Source of the DNA: Corylus avellana
Lineage: Eukaryota; Streptophyta; Magnoliopsida; Fagales; Betulaceae
Length of the DNA: 64,000 nt
Reading direction: 5' to 3'
Assembly: GCF_901000735.1 (NCBI RefSeq)
Contig: NC_081543.1
Coordinates: forward strand, 36,638,590 to 36,702,589
Made by a program: the position numbers and the translations under genes
In this document: positions 11,981-24,553 of the stretch, piece by piece
Position numbering within the stretch: position 1 is the stretch's first letter
Layout of the letters: each line of letters begins with the position of its first letter
Notes under the pieces: model-generated
The model's database searches: none
What the model was told of the DNA's origin: nothing
The model's input: only the letters and a program-made list of their open reading frames with translations

Positions 11981-14814
11981 TTGGACGGTGATATACTTAG
12001 GAAAAAAAAATGAAGTACGTCTCCGTGACCATGGAGGGGTAATGAAGGGACGGAGGTATACTTCATAGTCCTTCAAGGCCACGGATATATATAGATTATT
12101 TGTGTTTTCTTTTTTGGGAAATTTTTTATTTTGAAGCACAAAATTGATATTTCATAAGTATTTTATTAAAAAAAATAATCTATTTAATAAAGTCTTTTAT
12201 CATAGGAATTAAAAGCTTTCATCACAAGGATCTATTCAATTTAAATTTAAATTAAGTAAAAAATAAACTTCTTGTTAAAAAGTGAAAATATGAGTAATTT
12301 CGGTTTTTTTCCCCCCTTAATGTAGAGCCAAGTATACTCGAGCTTTTCCCAGAGAGTTGTTTTACTTTCTTTATCTTTTTATCTTTTTATTTATTTTTTA
12401 AGTAAGTGTAGGAAGAATTTAAACTGCTTCCAACTCATTCGTTGGATCAACTACACCTCCGTTGAGTGTTGAATTCCTTACGTCCACTCCAACTGAGGAG
12501 TGAGACTAGTGAGTTGCTTGCTAATAAAATTTTAATTAACTAATTAATTTTTATTTTTATTATTATTTTTTGTTCAAATATTGCCTCCATCATTATTCAT
12601 ATTCAATTAAAATAGTTCATGTGTTTTGTGATCATACACGTTAAAGTTTAAGTTTTTGAGATAAGCGGTGACTTAAAGCTTACTTCTTAGACAGATTGTT
12701 AGATTGGAAAGTCTTTTAGTGAACTATAATCTAGCATGTTGAGACAATACTCAGCCAAAAAGCTTAGGTCTATGAGTTTGGATGTTGAGACGCTATTCAA
12801 CCAAAAAGCTTAAGTCTATGGGTTTCACCTTAATCTGTGCTCATTTTGCTTCTGTAACCGCCTTGAGCAGCCTCTTGAGAGGACCGGGTCATTTATTTGA
12901 CCAATTTCCTACCTTTTATAATTATTGTCACACTGTTTTTGTTTGTTTTGAGTTTGTTGTTAGGGAGCACACCTCATTTTCATTTTTAGGATTACTCACT
13001 TCTTCTTCTTTTCGAATCAAGCACGAGAATAATCTTCTCATGTAGCCCTTTCCTTCATTCAATTAAAAAAAAAAAAAAACCACTCAAACTTCTTATCGTT
13101 TCAATACGCGACTCAAACCCACTCACACATCTATACGGAACAAATATAATGTAAATTATTGGTACCATCTTTGATGGGTAAGGGATTGTTCTTGGGATTC
13201 CGCCATCTTTAGTGGGAGAGAGAACATAAAAAGGCTATATACTGATCAGTACACCCTCCCAACAAACAATGTAGGTGGTGGTAATGGCTTGAGATTCCTG
13301 GTACCATTTGGAGAGCTCTCAGTGACATAGGGATGATCAATTCCCAGAAAGGAACTTCCTGTGCATATCCTGATTAAGATAAGAAAAAGAAATTAAAAGT
13401 TTGATGAAATCCCTCATTTTCTTGTCCTATGTTCTGTCGTGTGCTCTTTGTTTACTAAGATAAATGACAGACGTACAGCCTTTATTGGTAGTTAAACTTT
13501 TTAATTTCTTTTCTTTTCTTAATCTTAGAATATATATGTTGATTGAGATTTGAGAAATATTTTACTGTTACCCATTACAATTTGATCCTCCAACTAATTT
13601 TTTATTTTATTGTTTGCTTTAACAGCATGCTTCATCTTTGGCCACTTCTTTTAAGGGACAAAAAAGATTGTGATATAAAGTTCACACTTCTTTTGGAGAA
13701 TATTGACCATCTAACATGGGACATAATGATGCTTCAAGACCCCACCATAGTGCGCATGCCATTTTTGACCCAATATTTTCCTCATTTTAGGGCACTCAAG
13801 TATTGTTTGAATGCTGTGATAGGAATATTAATATATAAATTTTTTTATAAATTGATATAGAAGTTATATGTCACTTATTATATTAGTTTAAATAATTAAA
13901 TTTATTTGTAAAATTTTGTCGTTTAGTTTTTTTTCATTCATGAGGCACGGAGTAGTACTTATGGGATGAACACGTAATAAATATTGTGAAAGTCTCGTGT
14001 GTGTATCCGGGGAAGGTAGGTTTGTGTGGGCATGAGTGAGACAACATGAGAAGTGAGAGGAATGAGAAGCACAAATTTGAAAAATAATAATAATGAAAGC
14101 AATAGGAGATGATTATTTGGTGATGATTGGAAAATATACAAAGGATGAGAATTGAAAAATCATTATGGAATTGGAAATGTAATGAGTAGTTATGAAGAAA
14201 TGAAACTTCTGCAAAATCTCTAAGTACACTACAGCATCATCAGATTATTCAAGGTTTGATCAAATTCAAAGTAAGTTGGAAGGCCGAATAAGCCTACCTA
14301 CTTCAAACCTCATCCCCTAGAAATAGTTTTCTTTCTAACTTTTCTTTTGGATTAAGAATAATACAAACAAGGACTTTAGTACAAGGGAAAAAACAGTAGT
14401 GTCTAGTCAAAACCAACTAGAATATTGTCGCAAAGTTGGTGCCTCAATCCTAAGGTTTCCAGGAAAGCACACAAAAAATATATATATATATATATATATA
14501 TCCTTGATATTCCCTTAGGATTAGGAAGGAATGTTTCCTGCATGTTCTTGTGATGTGGTGCTTGTTTAATAATTTACTGCAGTCACCAAACGAAATGACC
14601 TTTTTCCAACTAACATTCTCCTCCTACTGTTTTTTTTTTTACTTTTTTCTCACCTTCCGTTCTTCACTGCTGGAGTCTCTCTCTTGGAATGTTGTTTCAT
14701 TTTCAGTATTTAAGCGCCTCCACTGCACCTACATCTCCCCCATAGCTTCTGAGAACAAATTTAGGTGTCCTAAATTCTCTTCTCTTTCTCTCTCTCTGAT
14801 CTGTTGTGTGAAAT
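11981..14814. other. intergenic, no gene recognised
   Basis: AT-rich. A short near-duplicate occurs at 12738-12779 and 12784-12822 (both containing CAACCAAAAAGCTTA-like text). A (TA)n run lies near 14479-14500. Nothing coding can be supported before the MYB gene. Confidence 0.5.
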
Positions 14815-15712
14815 ATGGCTGACTTGGATAATCACTCTACTTCTACTGATATTGTTTTGGACTCTGAAGGTAACCTCCCTACTTTCAATGTCTCAATGAT
14901 GTCCTTGCATGGTTTTTCTTTTTTCTTTAATATTCAGGGTATATACTTAACCCTTCCAACTGCTATTAATCCAGTCTTTTATGTCAAGAGGAGTGAAAAT
15001 AACAGTGAGGAAAAAAAGAAAATACAGATAACCAAAATAAAGACAAAAAAAAAATTAACATTATCCATTGCAGCAATTCATTTCACAACCCCGGAGAGGA
15101 TTTTGATCAAAATGAAAGGAAAAAGTGAGAGAGCTGTGAGTTATAAGAAAACTAAGAGACATCCAAATGATGAGTCATTTTCTGTCTTCAGTTTAGCATC
15201 CATTTGCTTCCTCTTTGTCTTATCTCTGTTGGAAGTTTTGCTTTTCCATAGAGCAATAAAGGCTCCAATATTGATATGGTTTTGTAGATGCACTCATTGC
15301 TTTACTTTTACATACAGTATACTTGAGAGAAGGGTTGACTGTTATTTGACAAAGCTTTCCTAAAGTTAATTGTATGGTTTTTTTGTTTCCTCCCTGATCT
15401 CTCTAGGGAACCAAAATATTGCCTACTTATCAATACGTTTCTATTTTGCTGCAGAGGATCATAACAATCAAGAATCTAAGCTCCAATTCTCAGAAGATGA
15501 GGAAACACTTATTGTGATCATGTTTAATCTTGTTGGAGAGAGGTACACCATCTCTGTCTCTTCTCCGATACATTATTTTCTTCAGTCTTTGATTGTACTA
15601 ATTAATGCTTGAGGTTTGAAGCAGATGGTCTTTGATTGCTGGGAGAATCCCTGGAAGAACAGCTGAGGAAATTGAGAAATACTGGAATTCAAGATACTCC
15701 ACAAGCGAATGA
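14815..15712 (+). CDS. R3-type single-repeat MYB, CAPRICE/TRIPTYCHON-like
   Basis: Three exons, 14815-14869, 15455-15542 and 15625-15712, join in frame to a 76-residue protein. Nearly all of it is one R3 MYB repeat (about 30-71): QFSEDEETL, then [20 protein letters not shown], then [13 protein letters not shown]. Small R3-MYBs of this type have no activation domain. They compete with R2R3-MYBs for bHLH partners and so repress trichome fate, promote root hairs or limit anthocyanin. The intron positions fit the family. Odd point: the known bHLH-contact motif [DE]Lx2[RK]x3Lx6Lx3R reads TLIVI..., with Thr36 in the D/E place and Ile40 in the R/K place. The gene looks intact, but partner binding may be altered. 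Confidence 0.92.
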
Positions 15713-16740
15713 AAGTTTCTTATGCAAGCTTAGCTAGCTAGCTAGATAACTAGTATGGGGGGTGTAATTGTGATATTGGGTCTCCAAAGAAATGTGGTGT
15801 TTAAGGGATCTGAATCTTTCGAGGATAGGGAGCTTAAGCTCTAATATATGTAAACATTATTAACTGAATTTGACCAATTAATGCTAGTTGATTAAGTCTT
15901 CCTATTTCCATGTCCACCCATTTTCTTAGTCTGCAGTATGAATCTGAATATACGTACTTTACTAGCAGAAGAAAACAGACCCCAGACCACTCCACCCCAT
16001 CAAATAGAAAAAAGAACGAACATATTAAAACAAAACAAATGAAAAAGATTTTTTTTTCCTATCAAAATACCAAAGAGTAACTTCCAAGTTTCCAATTCCA
16101 AACAAAAAAGTAGTAGTTTGGATTGAGCTTGGGCTTAGTTCTACTTAGAAGTGGACCCGTTGAGATTGAGATACGTGTCCCAAATGTGCTTCTTTTGCTT
16201 TGTTATAGGAGGTGTTTCCAATCTCAAACTAGACCCAAGCCAAATATGTTTTAGCGTTACAAATTACTATCATATTCTAGTCGCCACAAAGCACCAAAAA
16301 AAAAAGAACAAAATAATGCGCTTGCGAAAAAGGTGTCGATGCTTATTTTTCGGCACATACGTCTGCCTACAAATGAGGTGTTGAAAAGAGCAAAAGTCGA
16401 CCCATAAGTCCACCGCCGCCAAATTTGTAGAGTCCATCATGGCTACCTATGATTAATACTAGCTTAGGAATAGGATTAAAGAAGTTTGGGCTTGAGGACC
16501 CAAGAAGAGAAAAAGAAATAAAGAAAGGCCTATCGCATTCGCATTTATTTAATTTTTTTTGTTGGTTAAATACTTCATTAGTATTTAGGTTTGCAGTTTT
16601 TTATTTTTTCTCACCTATGGCTCAAAAACGGTCATAAATGATACTTGACTTACAGGAAAAAACTTAGTATCTCCGTTAAGTTTCGTCACAAGTATCATCA
16701 TATCAAAATGCCATGTGTCCTAAAAAATAAAAATAAAAAT
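15713..16740. other. intergenic, no gene recognised
   Basis: Contains the MYB 3' flank with an AGCTAGCTAGCTAG run near 15728. Otherwise AT-rich sequence without supported genes. Confidence 0.5.
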
Positions 16741-16751
16741 TGAAAAATTCA

Positions 16752-16950
16752 TGGGGTGGCCGAACCACCCCCAACTTCCCAAAGCCCTTTGGATGGTTCA
16801 GTCACCCCCAATGGCCAAAAAGTAGGTGGCCGAAAGCCACCCCCAAAGGCCTTGGGGAGTGGCCGGCCACCCCCACTTTGGTCATGGGGGTGGTTCGGCC
16901 AATGTCCTCCAAAACTTCCAAAAAGTTATCAATGTCCCCCAAGGCCACCC
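16752..16950. repeat. GC-rich GGTGGCC/ACCCCC repeat module
   Basis: About 200 bases of GC-rich sequence built from repeated forms of GGTGGCCGAACCACCCCC in both orientations, set abruptly in AT-rich DNA. The same motif recurs at 22165-22288, 23990-24170, 26522-26615, 38425-38520, 47037-47130 and 51000-51108. Frames through it look like proline-rich proteins but follow from the repeat. Confidence 0.8.
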
Positions 16951-17118
16951 CTTACGTTTTTCCTTTATATATATATATAATTTTATATTTTTTTATAATT
17001 TTTTTTTATTAATGGTATTTTTTACATTGGGAAAACATTAACAATTTTTTGATAATTTTGAGAGCATAACATTGTAAATTGGGTGATAATTTAAAGTTAA
17101 TCAAAAAAAAAAAATTCT

Positions 17119-17220
17119 TTGTCTCCAAAGAGTAGCTCAATCAGTTAAGGACCATGCCTCATAAAGCGAAGGTCACCAATTTGATTCCCACATTCTCTTT
17201 TCCTTCATATACTTGCTCTT

Positions 17221-17257
<37 letters not shown>

Positions 17258-17287
17258 TCATTAAAAAAAAAAAAAAAAAAAAAAAAA
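17119..17287 (+). mobile_element. tRNA-derived SINE copy with GA-repeat tail
   Basis: AGAGTAGCTCAATCAGTTA (A-box-like) and GGTCACCAATTTGATTCCC (B-box-like) match the SINE at 18744. The 3' part has a (GA)n run (about 17225-17254) and a long poly-A (about 17262-17287). Boundaries are approximate. Confidence 0.65.
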
Positions 17288-18732
17288 ACCTATACATTCC
17301 ACTATAATTGAGGAATTCTATAGATGAAATGCAAAATGCATTTGGTTTTACAAAGAAATCCAAAATGAACAAGACATAGTGAATCTAAAAGTTCACCGAC
17401 AAAAGTACTTTAATTAGACAAAAGTTATATTTTCCACCACAATTCTAAACATGCCCTAAAATAGTTGATGGTTTTTTTTGGAATAAGATTCTCTCCATTT
17501 TAAGTTATGGAAATAGAAAAGAAATCATTTTATAGTTAATATTAAATTTGTCATCTAATGGTATATATGTTACCATGATGCATATATATTGTTGTTTTTT
17601 TTTTCTTTTTTTTTTTTGAAGAAAGTGCATATATATTGTTAAACTATTACTTAAATAATAAAACTTTTATCTTCTTATTAATTAATTTTTTTTTGGATAA
17701 ATAATGGTTCAATATAATATAAAAAATGTAGTATTGCGTTTAAACTGTCATTTGAAAGCGATATATATATATATATAAACAAATCTCTTTTTTGCATTTT
17801 TTAATTAAGAATCCATTGCACATAAAATTAATGCATATGTAGATTTCAACGAGGCGTCGGGTAGTTTGAAAGCTGCAATTTTGTACGATTTAGGTCAACG
17901 TACGTACTTATGGTCGATCGAGCCCGCCCAACTTCCAGCAAGTTTGAGTTTAGATTTTCATAGCCTGGGATTGGGCCTCAGTTGAAACCCCCAGTGTGAA
18001 CATTTATGGGAGATTATTGTTCTTATTCATGCATGTTGAATAGCACAAACTTATCTGATCCGGTATTAATTGGCCTTAATTATTATCGTAATATAATAGA
18101 AGCTTCTATAGATGTTCCAAATGCTCGTGTGCATGATACGAACCTTCCCCTAGTTGAGGAGGTGCTGACTTCGGCCCTGGTTTAGTAGCTGCCGGCTTTG
18201 GCTTCGGCTCTGGCTCCAGCTCCGGCCACGCATTAAGGCCTTGTTTTAGACATTTCAATTGTTAAAGTGTTGGTTAAATGATTAAATTTATCATTTCGTA
18301 TTAGCTTAAACTTTTTGGATAAGCGGAGATTTAGCATATATCAAAGCCAAAAGGCACTCTGCCAATTCACCCCCCTCCCCCAATTTAATTAAAATATTTC
18401 AAGCGTTGAATCTCCCTTTTCACATATTAAATTCACAGTTTTCCATCGACTTAAACTTAAGGTTTTGATGATTTGAGACCAATTACATGCTTACATGTCA
18501 ATCACAAATAGCAAATAAATTCTAGCACACCTAATAATCACCTTAAAACACCTAAAACCATCCCAAGTTAGTTAGAGGGGGTTTTTTGAACTACTACCCT
18601 CATATATAATCTCGGCTAGAGATCTTTAGATAAAGGTGGATATTCAGTACTCAAACCACCAACCAAATCAATTATTATTATTATTATTATTTTGGATACA
18701 TGCGTTACAAGTTAGAATTACAGATAATAATT
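17288..18732. other. intergenic, no gene recognised
   Basis: AT-rich, with (TA)n at about 17761-17777, a short GGCTCCGGC-type repeat near 18180-18230, and an (ATT)n run near 18671-18691. Confidence 0.5.
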
Positions 18733-18743
18733 AGAATGATGAA

Positions 18744-18860
18744 GATGTGTCTCAAAGAGGTAGCTCAATCAATTAGGAACACGTCTAATGAAACGGAGGT
18801 TATTAGTTCGAATTCTCATTTTCCTTTTGTGTGGACATGTAAAAAAAAAAAAAAAAAAAA
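18744..18860 (+). mobile_element. tRNA-derived SINE with perfect target duplication
   Basis: A 117-base insertion with an A-box-like AGAGGTAGCTCAATCAATT, a B-box-like GTTATTAGTTCGAATTCTC and a 20-base poly-A tail. It is flanked by the 11-base direct repeat AGAATGATGAA at 18733-18743 and 18861-18871. This fits target-primed reverse transcription of a Pol III transcript and gives reliable boundaries for the family. Confidence 0.88.
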
Positions 18861-18957
18861 AGAATGATGAACACGTAGGAATCCAAATGAGAAATGTAAT
18901 AATCGAAGATGCATGATTTAATTTGGGAAAGATATAAATGATTGAATTCGTACTAAC

Positions 18958-19433
18958 CTGCTCCTGAAAGAGTCCCACCTCTGTCGCCGTCCACATGCCA
19001 TGCATAGTAAGCATAGTGAACCTTAGCTTTGATACTCTCAACATCATTACAACCAATCCAAGAAAGAACATCATTATAAACCTCGGGATATACTGGGACC
19101 ATTCTTTATAAGCATATCGAGTATAACAATTCTGGACGAAATACTTGATATGCGGATATATTGGGACCATTTTTTATAAGCATATCAAGTATAATAATTC
19201 TGGACGAAATGCTTATAAAGAATGGTCCCAATATATCCCAAGGTTTCAATATATTTTCCATCAGCTGGCGCAAACAATCCATTGTTACCAGAATTTTGTA
19301 GACGCCACGCATGGCCATAAATTGAAAGGCCGAGGACTATTTTTTCTTTGGGCACATGTATTTTATCACTCATCCATTCGCTGATCCCGAAATCCCCGTA
19401 ACTGTATTTGTCTCCTGGATTTTTCAATGCAGC
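18958..19433 (-). pseudogene. GH18 (class V-type) chitinase fragment
   Basis: The minus strand encodes pieces of a glycosyl hydrolase 18 chitinase: KYSYGDFGISEWMSDKIH, IVLGLSIYGHAWRLQ, then in another frame YNDVLSWIGCNDVESIKAKV and YYAWHVDGDRGGTLSGAG. The last piece ends at a plausible splice donor (CAG|GTTAGT, exon edge at 18958). The family hydrolyses chitin in the apoplast or vacuole, but the DxDxE catalytic strand is absent here. A segment of about 50-65 bases around 19088-19240 is duplicated directly and also inverted, which breaks the frame. It abuts a foldback element and a broken THI4 copy, so this is a chimeric relic. Confidence 0.8.
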
Positions 19434-19661
19434 AAAAGGTCAAGTAAGATTCCTTGACTCAAGGGGCAATACATACTCTAATACGTCCATCCAGTCCAAG
19501 TTAGTTGAAAAAGGTTTAAAAGGGATAGTCCAATGACTTATATTGTTGCGGTCTTTGTTGGACTATCCTTTAAAGCTATTTCAACTTACTTAGACTGGAT
19601 CAACGTATTGGACTATGATTTCTATTGCTCCCTTCAGTCAAGGAATCTTACTGGACCTTTT
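19434..19661. mobile_element. foldback MITE between chitinase and THI4 fragments
   Basis: The ends AAAAGGTCAAGTAAGATTCC and the reverse complement of GGAATCTTACTGGACCTTTT match. The two arms of about 100 bases pair through most of their length (TGGACTATCC and GGATAGTCCA near the centre). Total about 228 bases. No target duplication was found, so the flanks may have been rearranged. Confidence 0.75.
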
Positions 19662-19663
19662 AT

Positions 19664-21144
<1,481 letters not shown>

Positions 21145-21570
21145 TTTTATCAAGCCTTAAAAATGCTAGAGAAATTGCTGAGGAAGAAGAAGAGAGTAGT
21201 GAAGCGTATTATGGAGGAGGAGGAGGAGGGAGGCGAAAATATCTGGAGCGTGATTGGGGAAATGCTAGGTCTCCTAGTCGTAGGATTATTTTATAAAAAT
21301 AAGGGTTAATAACGTTTTTTTGGTACGTTTTTATTTTTTATTTTTAATTTTAAAATATGTCAAATCTAGTAACTCATATATGGAGAAAATGAAATCACTA
21401 CATACATTAGTTTTTGTCGCTCCCAATTAACAGAAGTCTACGTCATCTACGTTTATATCATGACACATATCTTAAAAATTAAAAATAATTAAATAATAAT
21501 AATAAATAAAAAAATAATTAAACCTAAAAAGAAAGTGAAAATTCTATGATTTGAGCCACCACAAGGCCAT

Positions 21571-22163
21571 ATGCAAACAACTGTAGCAATCTCGAATCCA
21601 CTCCCTATAAAACCCATTTCATTCCACTATTCTCTCTCAGATCCAAAGCAAAAGCACGCTCTCTTCCAACGTGCAACTCTGCTCAAAGGTCAGCCGTTCT
21701 GGGTTCTCGTTCTTTTTACTTGGGGTTCTCTCTTGGCTCTTAATTTTGCTCTCGCATTCTTCAAATGGGTCTACGTCAATTTTCTCAGACCCGCTAAGAC
21801 TCTCAAAAAGTACGAGTCTTGGGCACTCGTTACCGAACTCTCTGGCAGTATTGGCAAGGGTTTCGCTTTTCAATTGGCCCGTAAAGGGATTAATATGATA
21901 TTGGTGAGTCAAAATCCGGACAAGCTCAAAGATGTTTCGGATTCGATTCAAGCCAAGTACAGTAAGACCCAGATCAAGATTGTTGTTGTGGCTTTTGCTG
22001 GTGAACTTTCCAAGGGTGTTAAGAGGATTAGCGAAGCCATTGAAGGGTTGGACGTTGGGGTTGTGAACTTGTGATCAACAATGTTGGGATATCGTACCCG
22101 TATGCCAGGTATTTCCACGAAGTGGATGAAGAGTTGCTGAAGAATTTGATTAAGATGAATGTT
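21571..22163 (+). pseudogene. 3-ketoacyl-CoA reductase (KCR1-type) N-terminal fragment captured in the MULE
   Basis: The frame from about 21683 encodes the N-terminal half of a very-long-chain 3-ketoacyl-CoA reductase: GQPFWVLVLFTWGSLLAL (membrane anchor), WVYVNFLRPAKTLKKY, SIGKGFAFQLARKG, NPDKLKDVSDSIQAKYS and [14 protein letters not shown]. After a frameshift near 22065-22072 it continues as [20 protein letters not shown] to NLIKMNVE, then stops matching near 22163. In the ER the full enzyme carries out the first reduction of fatty-acid elongation. Here the Rossmann TGxxxGIG is changed (TELSGSIG) and the catalytic YxxxK half is missing. A gene fragment, not an enzyme. Confidence 0.88.
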
Positions 22164-22164
22164 G

Positions 22165-22288
22165 AAGCGATGGTCCTTGGGGGTGGCTTCGGCCTCTAGG
22201 GGTGGCCGAGCCTCGAGCCAACCCCCAAGGCCAAAGAGGATGGTTTCGAGCGACCCCCAAGGCCAAAATAGGGTGGCTGACCACCCCA
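22165..22288. repeat. GC-rich GGTGGCC/ACCCCC repeat module inside the MULE
   Basis: Same GGGGGTGGC / GACCCCCAAGGCC motif family as at 16752-16950, placed between the captured KCR fragment and the right terminal repeat. It is followed by (TTA)n at about 22292-22320. Confidence 0.8.
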
Positions 22289-22289
22289 A

Positions 22290-22320
<31 letters not shown>

Positions 22321-22689
22321 GGTTTATTATTATTTTTTTAATTATTTTCTTTTTTAGGACACGTGTCACTATTTTAACGTAGATGACGTGGACTTTTATT
22401 AATTGGGACTGACAGAAACTAACCGAGGCAATGATTTCATCTTTTTCCATATGTAAGGTAGTAGATTTGTTATGTTTTAAAACCTAAGAAAAAAAAGGGG
22501 TAAAACTAAGGTACTAAAAAAGTTATTAACCCTAAAAATAAAGTGAGTGAAAGAAAAGCAATTGTTTATTTGTTTTTTTTATAAAATAATATCTACTTAG
22601 GATAAGAGGACACAAGAACACTATAAGAGCACCTAACATTATTCATTAAAAAGAAAAATATTATATGCTCTTCTAGTAATTTTTTTATT

Positions 22690-23013
22690 ATAAATGGGTG
22701 TTGGGCCTAACTCAACCTAAAAGCTAACTTAAGAGTTGGTTTTCTCTCATCTTATAAATGACTCATCTCCTTAATACCCAAACAATGTAGGACTTTCAAC
22801 ACGCCCTCTCACGTGTGGTGGGAGGACATCCAAGCCAACACGTGCGACAATGGGAGACGGTGGGTCACAACCAATTGAACTTAGCTCTGATACCATATTA
22901 TAAATGGATCTTAGGCCTAACTCAACTCAAAAGTTAGTTTAAGAGTTGAGGTTTTCTCTCACCTTATAAATGGCTCATTTCCTTAATACCCAGACAATGT
23001 AGGACTTTCAACA
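22690..23013 (-). mobile_element. TRIM (terminal-repeat retrotransposon in miniature)
   Basis: Two direct repeats of about 110 bases, 22690-22801 and about 22900-23013, each ending TAGGACTTTCAACA on the plus strand (TGTTGAAAGTCCTA in the sense direction). Between them, next to the right repeat, is GCTCTGATACCA (about 22885-22896), the reverse complement of an iMet-tRNA primer-binding site, so the sense strand is minus. The internal region is only about 95 bases with no coding capacity. Outer boundaries are accurate to a few bases. Confidence 0.8.
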
Positions 23014-23289
23014 CTTTTTATATCCTCTTAGTCCTAAGTAAATATTATTTTATAAAAATTGAGTGAGTGAAAATGAAATAAGAGTAATTGTCTTTTTTTT
23101 TATATATATATAAAATAATATTTACATAAGACTATAAAAATATAAGGACAACACCTAATATTTAAACTGAATCCTTCTACAGTTCTACCGATGATGAAAT
23201 GCAAAAATCCATAATTTAAATACTCGTCCTCCAACAAACTCAATAATTCATGGGAATTATTAGATATGCACAGTTCGGATAGGCACTAT

Positions 23290-23630
23290 ACAAGGGAGAT
23301 GTTGCCAGGAGCCTCACGTGAAGGCGTGCTCGGTGGGGCCCGTTATGGAAAAGAAGAAAAGCAAGCTAGGTGAAAGTTGTAATTCAAGTACAAATTTGCA
23401 GGAGATTGGAATTGACATGTGGTTCTACATGGCCCACATGTGCACAAGGGAGGGAGCTCTTTTCCAAAGGCTCACGTGAAGGATTTGTCCTCGGTGGGAG
23501 CTGTTTTGAGAAATAAGAAAAGTATGGGTGATGATGGGTGAATGATAGTTGCAAGTCAAGGATAAACGTGCAGGAGTATGGATTGGACCATTTGGTGCAA
23601 TATAGCCCACACATGGACCCACTTAATGAA
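23290..23630. repeat. diverged tandem duplication, unit about 160 bp
   Basis: Two successive segments share CTCACGTGAAGG, CTCGGTGGG, AAGAAAAG and TGCAGGAG landmarks in the same order and end at GCCCACA. They are diverged. No gene is recognised in them. Confidence 0.6.
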
Positions 23631-23989
23631 GAAGAAGGGAGTAAAAGCCCCATGCCCTCTAGTGCCCATCTACGGCCCTTTGTGCAATTGCCTAGGAATG
23701 CAGTGAGGCAAAACTTACAGAGGATGGCTGTCGAGGAACTAACTGAGGGATGAAGAAGATCTGATGATGGCTGAATTTTTCATGGTAGGTAGGGGTGTAA
23801 AAAAGAATTGGAAAATCAGACCGGAACTGGGAAACCGGTTAAGAAAAACGGGTAATCGACGTGTTCAATTCTTTTTGGGAGTTTTAAATACTCAATTATA
23901 ATCGGATAACTGAATATATACGTATATAATAATAGACCGGCTTAGGGGTGGTAACTACCACACATATGTCAAAAAAACAAAAAAAAAAA

Positions 23990-24170
23990 TGTTGGGATGT
24001 CCGAACCATCCCCAAGGCCCAAGGGGGTGGTTGGCCACCTCCTTGGGTTAAACCCTTAAAGAAAAATTTGAAGTTTTGGCAACCACCCGCTTGGGCCCTA
24101 GGGGTGGATCAGCCGGCCTGAGGGTGGCCGAACCACCCCCATGGCCTAAGGGGGTGGTTCGGCCATCCTA
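23990..24170. repeat. GC-rich GGTGGCC/ACCCCC repeat module
   Basis: Repeated GGGGGTGGTTGGCCACC and GGTGGCCGAACCACCCCC-like units in AT-rich flanks, as at 16752-16950. The segment 24220-24430 that follows (ACGTGTAAGATTGATGTGGC and similar) resembles the flanks of other copies. Confidence 0.75.
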
Positions 24171-24489
24171 ATGTTTTTTTTTTTTTAGATTTTTTTTTTA
24201 AATAAAATAAAATAAAGTATGATGTGACACCCAAAAGTTTAGGTACCACGCCACGCGGTGCCCACGTGTAAGATTGATGTGGCGTTCCATTAAAAAACTT
24301 AACGAAATCTTAACAGAGATTCCAAGTGGGTTTATTAGCTTACCACATGTTCCATTTGCGATATTTTTTAGAACTCAGGTGGCTATTTGATTTTGGAGCA
24401 AACCACATGTACTAGAATAGTATTTAACCCTTAAAAATATTTAAATATTATTAGATGATTTAGATCTAACAAAAAAAGTCCCCAAGAAA

Positions 24490-24553
24490 GAAGCCTTATA
24501 AAGTGGAGGTAATTAGTTAAAATCTCACTTTTTCTTTTACATGTAAAAAAAAA
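24490..24553 (+). mobile_element. 5'-truncated SINE copy
   Basis: AAGCCTTATAAAGTGGAGGT, then AATTAGTTAAAATCTCACTT, TTACATG and poly-A match the 3' half of the SINE at 18744-18860. The A-box half is missing. Confidence 0.5.

Larger units (their letters stand above)
21303..22532. mobile_element. Pack-MULE-like element carrying a ketoacyl-CoA reductase fragment
   Basis: Terminal inverted repeats of about 175 bases: 21303-21476 starts GGGTTAATAAC and 22358-22532 ends GTTATTAACCC. The arms align throughout, sharing for example CCCAATTAA and CTACGTCATCTACGTT-type blocks. The element is flanked by the perfect 9-base direct repeat TAAAAATAA (21294-21302 and 22533-22541). Long terminal repeats with a 9-base duplication are the hallmark of Mutator-like elements. 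There is no transposase; the interior is a captured gene fragment plus a GC-rich GGTGGCC module. It lies about 160 bases upstream of the broken THI4 start codon. Confidence 0.88.

Noticed and set aside
16740..17041. Three overlapping proline/glycine-rich frames
   Set aside because: They follow from the GC-rich GGTGGCC module and share no conserved domain.
17119..17180. Possible tRNA gene
   Set aside because: A- and B-box-like text is present, but there is no proper cloverleaf, and a poly-A tail follows: a SINE.
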